A DNA stretch of 64,000 bases, taken from positions 1,025,677 to 1,089,676 of the forward strand of contig NZ_QOCH01000015.1 in assembly GCF_003318275.1 (NCBI RefSeq), written 5' to 3'. The DNA comes from Marinobacter sp. F3R11. GTDB taxonomy: Bacteria > Pseudomonadota > Gammaproteobacteria > Pseudomonadales > Oleiphilaceae. The notes beneath the pieces are model-generated. The model did no database searches, was not told the origin of the DNA, and saw only the letters and a list, made by a program, of their open reading frames with translations. The translations under genes and the position numbers were made by a program. Shown one piece after another: positions 57,041-64,000 of the stretch (its first letter is position 1; each line of letters begins with the position of its first letter).

Positions 57041-57445
57041 ATGACTACGTATGACGATGACAAACCCAAACCCCGAGGCGATCTGGTTCTTCAGGTTGTC
57101 CCCCTGCCTCAGGACACAAACGCCAATGGCGATGTATTTGCTGGCTGGCTTGTAAAACAGATGGATATTGCAGCCGCCACTATGGCAGGGCGCATTTCTC
57201 TGGGCCGCAATGCAACAGTGGCTATGGACCGGATGGAATTTCTCTCGCCCCTGCGGGTAGGATCCCAGGTCGGATGCTACTGCGAACTCGTAGACATCGG
57301 CCGCAGTTCCATGAAAATCAATGTGGAAGTCTGGACCCTTGACCGTGCTGCCAAAAACCCGCGCAAGGTTACCGAGGGCCGGTTTGTTTACGTCGCAATC
57401 GATGAGCAGGGCCGCATCCGGGAAGTGCCTGAGCAGCATCAGTAA
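57041..57445 (+). CDS. YciA-like acyl-CoA thioesterase
   Basis: The 134-residue single-hotdog protein has the YciA/BACH pattern: DTNANGDVFAGWLVKQMDIAAATMAG with the catalytic Asp, then VAMDRMEFLSPLRVGSQV. It hydrolyses acyl-CoA thioesters. Its stop abuts the converging fetB stop, leaving no room for a terminator between them. Confidence 0.9.
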   Translation: MTTYDDDKPKPRGDLVLQVVPLPQDTNANGDVFAGWLVKQMDIAAATMAGRISLGRNATVAMDRMEFLSPLRVGSQVGCYCELVDIGRSSMKINVEVWTLDRAAKNPRKVTEGRFVYVAIDEQGRIREVPEQHQ

Positions 57446-58243
57446 TCAGGATTTCACAAGCCGGTCCAGGCACAGGCGTTCCCTCTCGTCAAACAGCCGC
57501 CGGCTACCCCAGCTGACCGCCATCACAGCACCAAATCCCGTGCCTGCAGTAATGATCAGCATCACCAGGATCTGGTATTTCACCGCCACCGCCGGTGGAC
57601 TACCTGCCAGGATCTGACCCGTCATCATACCCGGCAGGCTGACAATGCCAGCAGCAGCCATGGCGTTGATTGACGGCATCATACCACTCCGCATGGATTC
57701 CCTGCGGATGTCTTCCAGTGCCTCTTGCCAGGTCTGGCCCAGCATCAGCCGGCCTTCGATCACCGCCCGTTGCCGCCAGACTGATTCGTTCAACCGGTCA
57801 AGAGCCAGACTGATACCGGTCAGATTATTGCCCAGCATCATTCCCAGTAACGGAATGGCATATTGCGGTGCGTACCACGGCTCAGGGCCAATCACCACAA
57901 TGAGCGCCAGCACGGTCACGGTGAATGATGAGACAAACATAGCTCCGGCACCAATTCCAAACGCCCACCAGCCATGCAGCTTCCGGCCTTGGCGGGACAC
58001 AACTTCCCTGCCCGCAACCAGCAGCATGACCAGTGCCATCAGCGCAATCCAGTAAAACGCTGATGAAGCAAAGAGCGCTTCCAGCACCAGCGCAATCAAG
58101 GCCAGCTGGATGACAGTACGCACCGTAGCAATTAACAGGCTGCGGGCAATACCCAGGCGGGAAAGATGGCTGGTTGCTGCCAGAGCCAGAATCAGCAGAG
58201 TCGCCAGCCCCAGCTTCCACCAGGCCAGGTCAATCACTTCCAT
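57446..58243 (-). CDS. fetB: FetB-type ABC permease (UPF0014)
   Basis: The 265-residue protein has about seven membrane segments with the UPF0014 landmarks IPLLGMMLGNNLTGISLALDRL, RLMLGQTWQEAL and INAMAAAGIVSLPGMMTGQILAG. In E. coli FetAB exports iron and protects from oxidative stress. It overlaps the fetA stop by fourteen bases, which indicates coupling. Confidence 0.9.
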   Translation of the reverse strand: MEVIDLAWWKLGLATLLILALAATSHLSRLGIARSLLIATVRTVIQLALIALVLEALFASSAFYWIALMALVMLLVAGREVVSRQGRKLHGWWAFGIGAGAMFVSSFTVTVLALIVVIGPEPWYAPQYAIPLLGMMLGNNLTGISLALDRLNESVWRQRAVIEGRLMLGQTWQEALEDIRRESMRSGMMPSINAMAAAGIVSLPGMMTGQILAGSPPAVAVKYQILVMLIITAGTGFGAVMAVSWGSRRLFDERERLCLDRLVKS

Positions 58244-58910
58244 GGTCAGGCTCCAGTCCGGTTCCGGTTATCCGGAAGTGTGCATCTGCCACACGGTGAA
58301 TCTGCGCCGGGTCGTGGGCCACCCACAAGGTGGCCAGGTGCCGGCGACGGATCTCGGCAAGCAGCCAGTTTTCAATCCTGATCGTAGCATCGCCATCCAG
58401 ATTGGCCGTGGGTTCATCAAGCAATAGCGCCTGAGGCTCCAGAGTCAAAGCCCGCCAGAGCGCAAGTCGCTGCCGCTCGCCAGATGACAATCGACTGACC
58501 GACCAATCCATCACGCCAGGTGGAAACCCCAAAGCTGGTGGCAGCCTATCACCGGTGAGGTCAGGAAAGTGCTCACCTACCTTGTCAAACCACCACTGAC
58601 TATCAGCGGGAACCATCATTACCCGACGGCGCCAATGGTGGGCAGAAACGGAGAGCTGGTCAGTGCCATTGAGTAAAATCCGGCCACCGTGGGGTTCAAG
58701 ATCAGCAATCGCTCGCAACAAGCGGCTTTTACCACTGCCTGACGGCCCGGAGACGCAAATCACCTGGCCGTCGGGCACCTCGAGCGATACGCTGCCCAGC
58801 CCGCCAATGCAGACGTTTTCCAGCAGCAGCCCCTTCAAAACAGGGTCAACACTGCAATGGAGCAATTCGCGCCGACACTCATAATCTGACCGGGTCCGGA
58901 CATGACACAT
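58230..58910 (-). CDS. fetA: FetA-type ABC ATP-binding protein
   Basis: The 226-residue ATPase has Walker A GPSGSGKS, the signature LSSGERQRLALWRAL, Walker B ALLLDEPTANLD and the H-loop WVAHDP. It pairs with the FetB permease, to which it is coupled. The start is uncertain: ATG 58910 has GAAGAG upstream, while a TTG at 58940 has none. It resembles E. coli FetA (225) in length. Confidence 0.87.
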   Translation of the reverse strand: MCHVRTRSDYECRRELLHCSVDPVLKGLLLENVCIGGLGSVSLEVPDGQVICVSGPSGSGKSRLLRAIADLEPHGGRILLNGTDQLSVSAHHWRRRVMMVPADSQWWFDKVGEHFPDLTGDRLPPALGFPPGVMDWSVSRLSSGERQRLALWRALTLEPQALLLDEPTANLDGDATIRIENWLLAEIRRRHLATLWVAHDPAQIHRVADAHFRITGTGLEPDHGSD

Positions 58911-59058
58911 CTCTTCTGTTTGGCTTTTCTCAGGGGGCAACAGGTTGTCAGAACCAGAACATGGCTGCCTACACCTATTGGCAAGACCCTGCTGTATCTG
59001 TAATGGTTACACCATTACATCCATCTTGCCAGCAACCAACGATCGAGCCATAAGCCCT

Positions 59059-59685
59059 ATGAACACTCGAGGATTAAGCGCCGCTATAGTCGCCCTGAGC
59101 ATGGCCGCGCCTCCCGCAGCAGCTGAGATTGGCATCTCTCCCTTTGCAGGTTTTCGCCTGGGCAGTTCGGTGGATATTGAAACCTCCGGTGCCGGCACTG
59201 ACGGAGAAATCCGCTTCAGGGATTCTGTGAGTCATGGTCTGGTGGTAAATTTTGATCTGCCCGAAGCAGGTAAGCAGGGGGAATTCTACTTCGGGCGACA
59301 GAACACATCCGCCCGGCTCAGCAATGGCCTCTTTGCACCGGATACCCGGTCAATTGACCTTACCATCTACCAGCTCCAGTTCGGTGGCCTATACTTTCCG
59401 GGGGGTAAAACCAGTGGTGGGTTCATCTCCGGAATTTTCGGCGTTACCCGCCTGGAACCCGACAATCCGGAGTTTGAGACACACCACCGTGCTGCCCTGT
59501 CGCTAGGTGGCGGCTATCAATTTCTGCTGACAGACAAACTACGGCTGAGGCTCGACCTGCGCGGCATCTACACTGCCCTGGATTCCGGTGGCTCGGTATT
59601 CTGCTCCGGCGGCTGCGAACTCCGATACAACAGCAGCGGGTATCTTCAGGTTGAAGCGGGCGCCGGTTTGGTAGCGCGATTCTGA
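59059..59685 (+). CDS. Probable outer-membrane beta-barrel protein
   Basis: The 208-residue protein has a signal peptide (MNTRGLSAAIVALSMAAPPAAA). Alternating hydrophobic and polar strands typical of an eight-stranded barrel follow, with glycine-rich turns (GGKTSGGFISGIFGVTRL, LSLGGGYQFLL), and the C-terminal aromatic is F (GAGLVARF). I cannot name a specific family. The ATG at 59059 is chosen because it starts a signal peptide; the ribosome site is weak. It converges on arsJ with a 13-bp gap. Confidence 0.72.
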   Translation: MNTRGLSAAIVALSMAAPPAAAEIGISPFAGFRLGSSVDIETSGAGTDGEIRFRDSVSHGLVVNFDLPEAGKQGEFYFGRQNTSARLSNGLFAPDTRSIDLTIYQLQFGGLYFPGGKTSGGFISGIFGVTRLEPDNPEFETHHRAALSLGGGYQFLLTDKLRLRLDLRGIYTALDSGGSVFCSGGCELRYNSSGYLQVEAGAGLVARF

Positions 59686-59698
59686 CATATTTTTACCA

Positions 59699-60892
59699 TC
59701 AGGCAGCGGCTTCGTGCCTTTGGGGAAGCAGAAGCGACAGCAGCGCAGCGGTCGCCACCAATCCCGCAGAAATCCACAAACAGGCCTCCAGACCATAAAC
59801 CTGATAAACCCAGCCAGACAGGATTGTCCCGAGAAGGCGGCCGGCGGCGTTGGACATATAGTAAAACCCCACATCCAGTGACACACCGTCACCCCTTGCA
59901 TAACGGATAATCAGGTAGCTGTGCAAAGAAGAATTGATGGCAAACAGTACACCAAACAATAACAGACCACCGACAACCACGTACCGGGGTGACCAGCCCG
60001 CCATCAGGCCCACAGCGATCGCCGCGGGAACCAGAGCCAGAACGGCGGCCCAGAGAACTGCGGGCCCCTTGCTGTCCATGTTGCCGGTAATCCGCGGAGC
60101 AATCGTCTGAATAAAGCCGTAACCGATCACCCAGGTAGCCATGAATCCACCAACTTTCCAGAAATCCCAGCCAAATACTGTATGGAGATAGACCGGAAGG
60201 GCCACCACGAACCAGACATCCCGCGCGCCGAACAGGAACATCCGCGCAGCGGATAACACGTTGATGGCACGGCTTTTCGACAAGATCTCACTGAACTTCG
60301 GTTTAGCCTTGCTCTTGCCCAGCTCCTGCTTGAGCAAAAACAGACTTGCCAGCCAGACCAGGCCCAATGCCACAGCCATTATGATCACAGCACCCGTAAA
60401 ACCCGCTGCCATCAACAACACGCCGCCCAGAAAGAATCCGACGCCTTTCAGAGTATTTTTCGAACCTGTAAGGATGGCCACCCATTTGTAGAGCCGGTCC
60501 TGCTCACCATCCGGTAGCAGAAGTTTGACCCCGCTTTTGGCTGACATCTTGTTCAGGTCTTTAGCGATGCCCGACATAGCCTGAGCCGCCATCACCCAGG
60601 GCACGGTCAGCATGGCAACAGGAACCGCGAGCATCGCCAAAGCCAGAATCTGCAGAAACAACCCGAGGTTCATGGTGCGGTTGAGACCAATTCTCGCACC
60701 CAGATACCCCCCCACCAGATTTGTCACCACCCCGAAAAATTCATAAAAAATGAACAGCAAGGCAATTTCCAGCGGCGAGTAACCCAACTGGTGGAAGTGC
60801 AGAACCACCAGCATCCGCAAGGCCCCATCCGTCAGGGTGAACGCCCAGTAGTTACCGGTAATCACAAGGTACTGACGGATGGACGCAGACAT
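59699..60892 (-). CDS. arsJ: Organoarsenical efflux permease ArsJ
   Basis: The 397-residue major-facilitator protein has about twelve membrane segments. The neighbouring GAPDH gene, one base upstream, identifies it as ArsJ: the pair forms an arsenate resistance route in which GAPDH makes 1-arseno-3-phosphoglycerate and ArsJ expels it. The product hydrolyses outside, giving net arsenate export. It is the last gene of the leftward arsCR-gapdh-arsJ unit. Confidence 0.88.
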   Translation of the reverse strand: MSASIRQYLVITGNYWAFTLTDGALRMLVVLHFHQLGYSPLEIALLFIFYEFFGVVTNLVGGYLGARIGLNRTMNLGLFLQILALAMLAVPVAMLTVPWVMAAQAMSGIAKDLNKMSAKSGVKLLLPDGEQDRLYKWVAILTGSKNTLKGVGFFLGGVLLMAAGFTGAVIIMAVALGLVWLASLFLLKQELGKSKAKPKFSEILSKSRAINVLSAARMFLFGARDVWFVVALPVYLHTVFGWDFWKVGGFMATWVIGYGFIQTIAPRITGNMDSKGPAVLWAAVLALVPAAIAVGLMAGWSPRYVVVGGLLLFGVLFAINSSLHSYLIIRYARGDGVSLDVGFYYMSNAAGRLLGTILSGWVYQVYGLEACLWISAGLVATAALLSLLLPQRHEAAA

Positions 60893-60893
60893 A

Positions 60894-61898
60894 TCAGACA
60901 GAGCCCACCTTACGAGCCAGTTCCACCGTGCGATTGGCGTAACCCCATTCGTTATCGTACCAGGCGTATATTTTTACCTGAGTCCCATTAATCACCAGCG
61001 TAGAAAGGGCATCAACAATGGACGAACGCGGATCGGTTTTGTAGTCGATAGACACCAGTGGACGCTCGTCGTAACCCAGAATATCCAGAAGTTCGCCCTC
61101 GGAAGCGTCTTTCAGAAGCTGGTTCACTGTGTCGCGATCCGTAGGCGTCTCCACCTCAAACACGCAGTCGGTCAGCGAGGCATTGGTTAAAGGCACCCGC
61201 ACGGCGTGCCCATCCAGACGCCCTTTCAGCTCAGGGAAAATCTCGATAATCGCGGTAGCAGAACCTGTACTGGTCGGGATCAACGAACTGCCACAGGAAC
61301 GGGCCCGGCGCAGGTCCTTGTGGGGCGCATCAATGATCGTCTGAGTGTTGGTCAGGCTATGGATCGTAGTAATGGAACCATGTTTGATACCAAGCTTCTC
61401 ATGAATGACTTTGACCACAGGCGCCAGACAGTTGGTGGTGCAGGATGCGGCGGTAACTATGCGGTCATTGGCTGGATCGAAAATGTGCTCGTTCACGCCC
61501 AGAACAATATTCTTTGCCCCGGACTCCTTCACCGGTGCAGTGACCACTACGCGTTTCACACCCTGATCCAGATAGGCCTGCAACACCGCTACCGTCTTGT
61601 TCACACCACTGGCTTCAATCACCAGGTCGCAATCAGACCAGTCAGTGTCACCGATTGCCCTGTTGTGGGTGACGCTGATCCGCTTGCCTTCAATCACCAT
61701 CTCATCGCCACTGGCTTCGGCCTCACAGTTCCAGCGCCCGTGAACGCTGTCAAAGTTCAGCAGGTGAGCCAGGGTGCGGGTGTCGGCGCCCGGATCGTTA
61801 ATGGCAACAAATTCCAGCTCCGGCCAGCCCCAGGCAGCTCGCAGAGCCAGGCGACCGATGCGGCCAAAACCGTTAATGCCTACTTTGATCTTCTTCAT
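60894..61898 (-). CDS. ArsJ-associated glyceraldehyde-3-phosphate dehydrogenase
   Basis: The 334-residue enzyme has the NAD site [17 protein letters not shown], the catalytic Cys in [11 protein letters not shown] with its His partner in [14 protein letters not shown], and [10 protein letters not shown]. It is a standard phosphorylating GAPDH in sequence. Its position between an arsenate-responsive regulator and arsJ points to a dedicated role in making the arseno-product, separate from a glycolytic copy elsewhere. Confidence 0.9.
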   Translation of the reverse strand: MKKIKVGINGFGRIGRLALRAAWGWPELEFVAINDPGADTRTLAHLLNFDSVHGRWNCEAEASGDEMVIEGKRISVTHNRAIGDTDWSDCDLVIEASGVNKTVAVLQAYLDQGVKRVVVTAPVKESGAKNIVLGVNEHIFDPANDRIVTAASCTTNCLAPVVKVIHEKLGIKHGSITTIHSLTNTQTIIDAPHKDLRRARSCGSSLIPTSTGSATAIIEIFPELKGRLDGHAVRVPLTNASLTDCVFEVETPTDRDTVNQLLKDASEGELLDILGYDERPLVSIDYKTDPRSSIVDALSTLVINGTQVKIYAWYDNEWGYANRTVELARKVGSV

Positions 61899-61943
61899 GG
61901 CGATCTCCTCGTAAGATTTAAAATCTGCGTATACGATTGATGA

Positions 61944-62708
61944 TCAGGTGCATGGTGCGACCGGGCGCTCAGCCATGGCCTGTAACTGCTCCAGAGGTCT
62001 CCTGATCAGCACCGGATTGTTCTGCGCAGTTTCATCCAGAACCCGCGACACCCATGCTGGAAGCCGGGGGTTCTGATAATAATAGACCCATTGGCCACGA
62101 CGCTCCGTTTCGACCAGCCCCGCATCCCGTAAAGTGGCCAGGTGACGGCTGATTTTCGGCTGGGCTACTTCGAATGCCTCTGTCAGTTCACATACACAAA
62201 GCCTGTTCTGGTCCCGGATCAGTAACAGGGCCGCCAGACGCAACTCATCGCCCAAAACCTTGAAAATAGTCACAGGGTCATAGGTTTTCGGTTTCAGGCC
62301 AGTTTCCTTCTGATGCACCAGAGTGAACAGGCCTATCCGCTCTTTAAGCTCTTTCAGAGTCAGAACAAAGGTGGCGCGCCGGTTACTGGCAACCGGGTCT
62401 GGAAAATCCCAGGCAATCTGCTGGGCGCCCTCGCTGAATGCCACACACTCCCTGGCAGCTTTTTCACAAAGGGTGATCACGTAATCCCAGCGTTCGTTCT
62501 GAAACTCGACCAGTGCCTTGCTGTGCAATCCCTCAGTGGGAATTCCGGCTTCCGTCAGAACCTGCAGAGCCAGGGGATGGGGTTCAGCAGGCCGGGTACC
62601 GGCGCTGACTACTTCAAACTGGTCTCCCGCCATGTGCCTCAGCAGCGCTTCGGCCATCAAAGAGCGGGCACTGTTCGCTGTGCAGATGAACAGAACTCTT
62701 CTTTTCAT
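61944..62708 (-). CDS. Arsenate reductase-ArsR fusion (ArsC-ArsR)
   Basis: The 254-residue protein fuses two arsenic functions. Residues 1-135 are a low-molecular-weight phosphatase/arsenate reductase with the active loop C9-T-A-N-S-A-R15-S, Cys80 and Cys87 in TLCEKAARECV, and the DP loop WDFPDP. Residues 140-254 are an ArsR winged helix (TIFKVLGDELRLAALLLI, then KISRHLATLRDAGLV) with the As(III)-binding pair C170-V-C172 in RLCVCEL. The ATG at 62708 has GGAAA upstream. It faces arsH over a 156-bp control region. Confidence 0.93.
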   Translation of the reverse strand: MKRRVLFICTANSARSLMAEALLRHMAGDQFEVVSAGTRPAEPHPLALQVLTEAGIPTEGLHSKALVEFQNERWDYVITLCEKAARECVAFSEGAQQIAWDFPDPVASNRRATFVLTLKELKERIGLFTLVHQKETGLKPKTYDPVTIFKVLGDELRLAALLLIRDQNRLCVCELTEAFEVAQPKISRHLATLRDAGLVETERRGQWVYYYQNPRLPAWVSRVLDETAQNNPVLIRRPLEQLQAMAERPVAPCT

Positions 62709-62717
62709 ATAAATTTC

Positions 62718-62757
62718 CGTATATTCGAATTGCCATATATCCGTTTTTTGCGATAAT
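62718..62757. promoter_or_regulatory. Divergent ars promoter and repeat region
   Basis: CGTATATTCG (62718-62727) and CATATATCCG (62734-62743) are direct repeats 16 bp apart, 8 of 10 identical, and a likely ArsR-binding region. TTGCCA (62730-62735) and GATAAT (62752-62757), with a 16-bp spacer, make a good rightward promoter for arsH-acr3 that overlaps the second repeat. Binding would therefore also block arsH. Confidence 0.5.
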
Positions 62758-62790
62758 AGGTGCGAAAGGTTACAAAGTAAAGACAGCACC

Positions 62791-62868
62791 ATGACAGTCA
62801 CTAAAGAGGCCGGCACCGAAAGTACGCGGCCTGATCTTATTTTTCAGGAATCGAAAACCGCATTATGA
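62791..62868 (+). CDS. Possible 25-residue leader peptide ahead of arsH
   Basis: An ATG at 62791 opens a 25-codon frame ([10 protein letters not shown] to SKTAL) whose TGA overlaps the arsH ATG as ATGA. That is a coupling geometry. There is no visible ribosome site and no recognised family, so it may be chance. Confidence 0.3.
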   Translation: MTVTKEAGTESTRPDLIFQESKTAL

Positions 62869-63581
62869 AGCTGACAGAACTCCCTAATATCAACGCCGAC
62901 CTGTTCCGGGCCCCGAGCGCAGAGCACCTGTTCGAAACAACCCCCTCATCCCACGCTCCACGCATTCTGCTGCTGTATGGTTCACTCCGTGAACGCTCAT
63001 TCAGCCGCCTGGCAGTTGAGGAAGCAGCCCGTTTACTGGAAGCAATGGGAGCTGAAACGCGTATCTTCAATCCGCGTGGCTTGCCATTGGCCGATGCCGA
63101 AGAGGATTCTCACCCTAAAGTTCAGGAGCTACGGGATCTGGCACAGTGGGCAGAAGGTATGGTGTGGTGCTCCCCGGAACGCCACGGCGCCATGACCGGC
63201 ATCATGAAAACCCAGATTGACTGGATTCCATTATCCATGGGCGCCGTTCGCCCCACCCAGGGCAAGACCCTGGCGGTAATGCAGGTGTGTGGCGGGTCCC
63301 AGTCTTTCAATGCAGTAAACCAGTTACGGGTTCTGGGCCGGTGGATGAGGATGGTGACTATCCCGAACCAGTCATCAGTGCCAAAAGCCTTCATGGAATT
63401 CGACGACAACAACCGCATGAAGCCGTCGCCGTACTACGACCGCATTGTGGATGTCATGGAAGAGCTGGTTAAGTTTACCCTGCTGGTTCGTGATCGTAGC
63501 AGCTACCTGACTGACCGCTACTCCGAACGCAAAGAAAGCGCAGAAGCTCTGTCAAAACGCGTCAATCAGCGATCCATCTGA
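62865..63581 (+). CDS. arsH: NADPH-dependent FMN reductase ArsH
   Basis: ArsH is a flavodoxin-fold enzyme linked to oxidation of trivalent organoarsenicals and to oxidative stress defence. The 238-residue protein has the FMN phosphate loop [11 protein letters not shown] (about 38-48) and the family region [20 protein letters not shown] (about 104-123). Its first gene position in the rightward unit, ten bases before acr3, fits an arsH-acr3 operon. Confidence 0.95.
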   Translation: MKLTELPNINADLFRAPSAEHLFETTPSSHAPRILLLYGSLRERSFSRLAVEEAARLLEAMGAETRIFNPRGLPLADAEEDSHPKVQELRDLAQWAEGMVWCSPERHGAMTGIMKTQIDWIPLSMGAVRPTQGKTLAVMQVCGGSQSFNAVNQLRVLGRWMRMVTIPNQSSVPKAFMEFDDNNRMKPSPYYDRIVDVMEELVKFTLLVRDRSSYLTDRYSERKESAEALSKRVNQRSI

Positions 63582-63591
63582 GAGAAAGCCA

Positions 63592-64000
63592 ATGAACAGC
63601 AAAACCACTGCTCCCCCCGTTGACACCCCCTCCGGCGGAATGGGTCTGTTTGAGCGCTACCTGAGCATCTGGGTAGGGTTAGCCATCATTGCCGGTGTGG
63701 TTCTGGGCCAGCTGGCACCTTCAGTGCCCGAAGCGCTGTCCCGCTTTGAATACGCCCAGGTATCCATTCCCATTGCCATTCTGATCTGGGCGATGATTTT
63801 TCCTATGATGGCGCAGATTGATTTCAGCGCCATTGTGGGTGTACGGAAGGAACCCAAAGGCCTGGCCATAACCACTGTCGTAAACTGGCTGATCAAACCC
63901 TTCACCATGTTCGCCATCGCCTGGTTTTTCCTGATGGTGGTGTTTAAGCCCTGGATTGCCCCGCAACTGGCCAGTGAATATCTCGCCGGCGCTATTCTGT
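63592..64000 (+). CDS. acr3: ACR3-family arsenite efflux permease (partial)
   Basis: Only the first 136 residues are inside the window; the frame is still open at 64000. After a hydrophilic N-terminus, four membrane segments are visible, with FERYLSIWVGLAIIAGVVLG, QVSIPIAILIWAMIFPMMAQID and VVNWLIKPFTMFAIAWFFL, the signature of ACR3 rather than ArsB. It expels As(III) formed by arsenate reductases. The stop of arsH is ten bases upstream, so it is co-transcribed. Confidence 0.93.
   Translation, partial: MNSKTTAPPVDTPSGGMGLFERYLSIWVGLAIIAGVVLGQLAPSVPEALSRFEYAQVSIPIAILIWAMIFPMMAQIDFSAIVGVRKEPKGLAITTVVNWLIKPFTMFAIAWFFLMVVFKPWIAPQLASEYLAGAIL

Overview
The window looks like chromosomal DNA of a marine gammaproteobacterium close to Marinobacter. 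The support is indirect: even GC content of about 54 percent, mostly housekeeping genes, a SutA-like RNA polymerase factor, PanP aspartate decarboxylase, paired rubredoxin and rubredoxin reductase, UbiF, CysZ and RapA, and fatty-acid enzymes of that lineage. The genus is an inference. I see no rRNA, tRNA, phage, transposase or CRISPR array.

Layout. 0-6 kb: an endonuclease-family protein, DsbA, cytochrome c4, EngB, a TetR regulator divergent from a coniferyl-aldehyde-type dehydrogenase with a palindromic operator between them, and CoaD. 6-16 kb: a leftward hemB-ppk-DUF945 operon, a small SutA-like factor, a TetR/AidB-like acyl-CoA dehydrogenase pair with its own palindrome, a MITE-like inverted repeat, a DUF503 protein and PanP. 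16-25 kb: a PiT phosphate carrier, two c-di-GMP proteins, a flavodoxin, TesB, and rubredoxin with its reductase. 25-30 kb: hpt, ubiC, ubiA, phoB and phoR behind a Pho box, and an orphan response regulator. 30-46 kb: a lytic transglycosylase, a PEP-CTERM/THxN exported protein, RsuA, a one-domain asparaginase-like protein, PbpG, a divergent phosphoketolase-like enzyme, a GST, a cold-shock protein, FluC, FadE, RapA, CysZ and VanZ. 46-51 kb: a gene-free stretch that holds a probable CsrA/RsmA-titrating small RNA, then MnmH, MscS, a YbaK-type deacylase, UbiF and HinT. 51-57 kb: the leftward pstS-pstC-pstA-pstB-phoU operon behind a second Pho box. 57-64 kb: a thioesterase, FetAB, an outer-membrane protein, and an arsenic cluster of arsJ, gapdh and an arsC-arsR fusion facing arsH and acr3; acr3 runs off the right end.

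Themes. Phosphate and its toxic analogue arsenate dominate: PhoBR, Pst-PhoU, PiT, polyphosphate kinase, and two complementary arsenic export routes. Both Pho boxes share one geometry: two TTGT-type 7-mers 11 bp apart, then 10 nt, then a -10 hexamer.

The most notable unannotated element is the RNA at about 46462-46689. It has 14 GGA motifs in about 180 nt, several in the loops of perfect hairpins, and ends in a strong rho-independent terminator. This is the signature of the CsrB/RsmY/RsmZ class.
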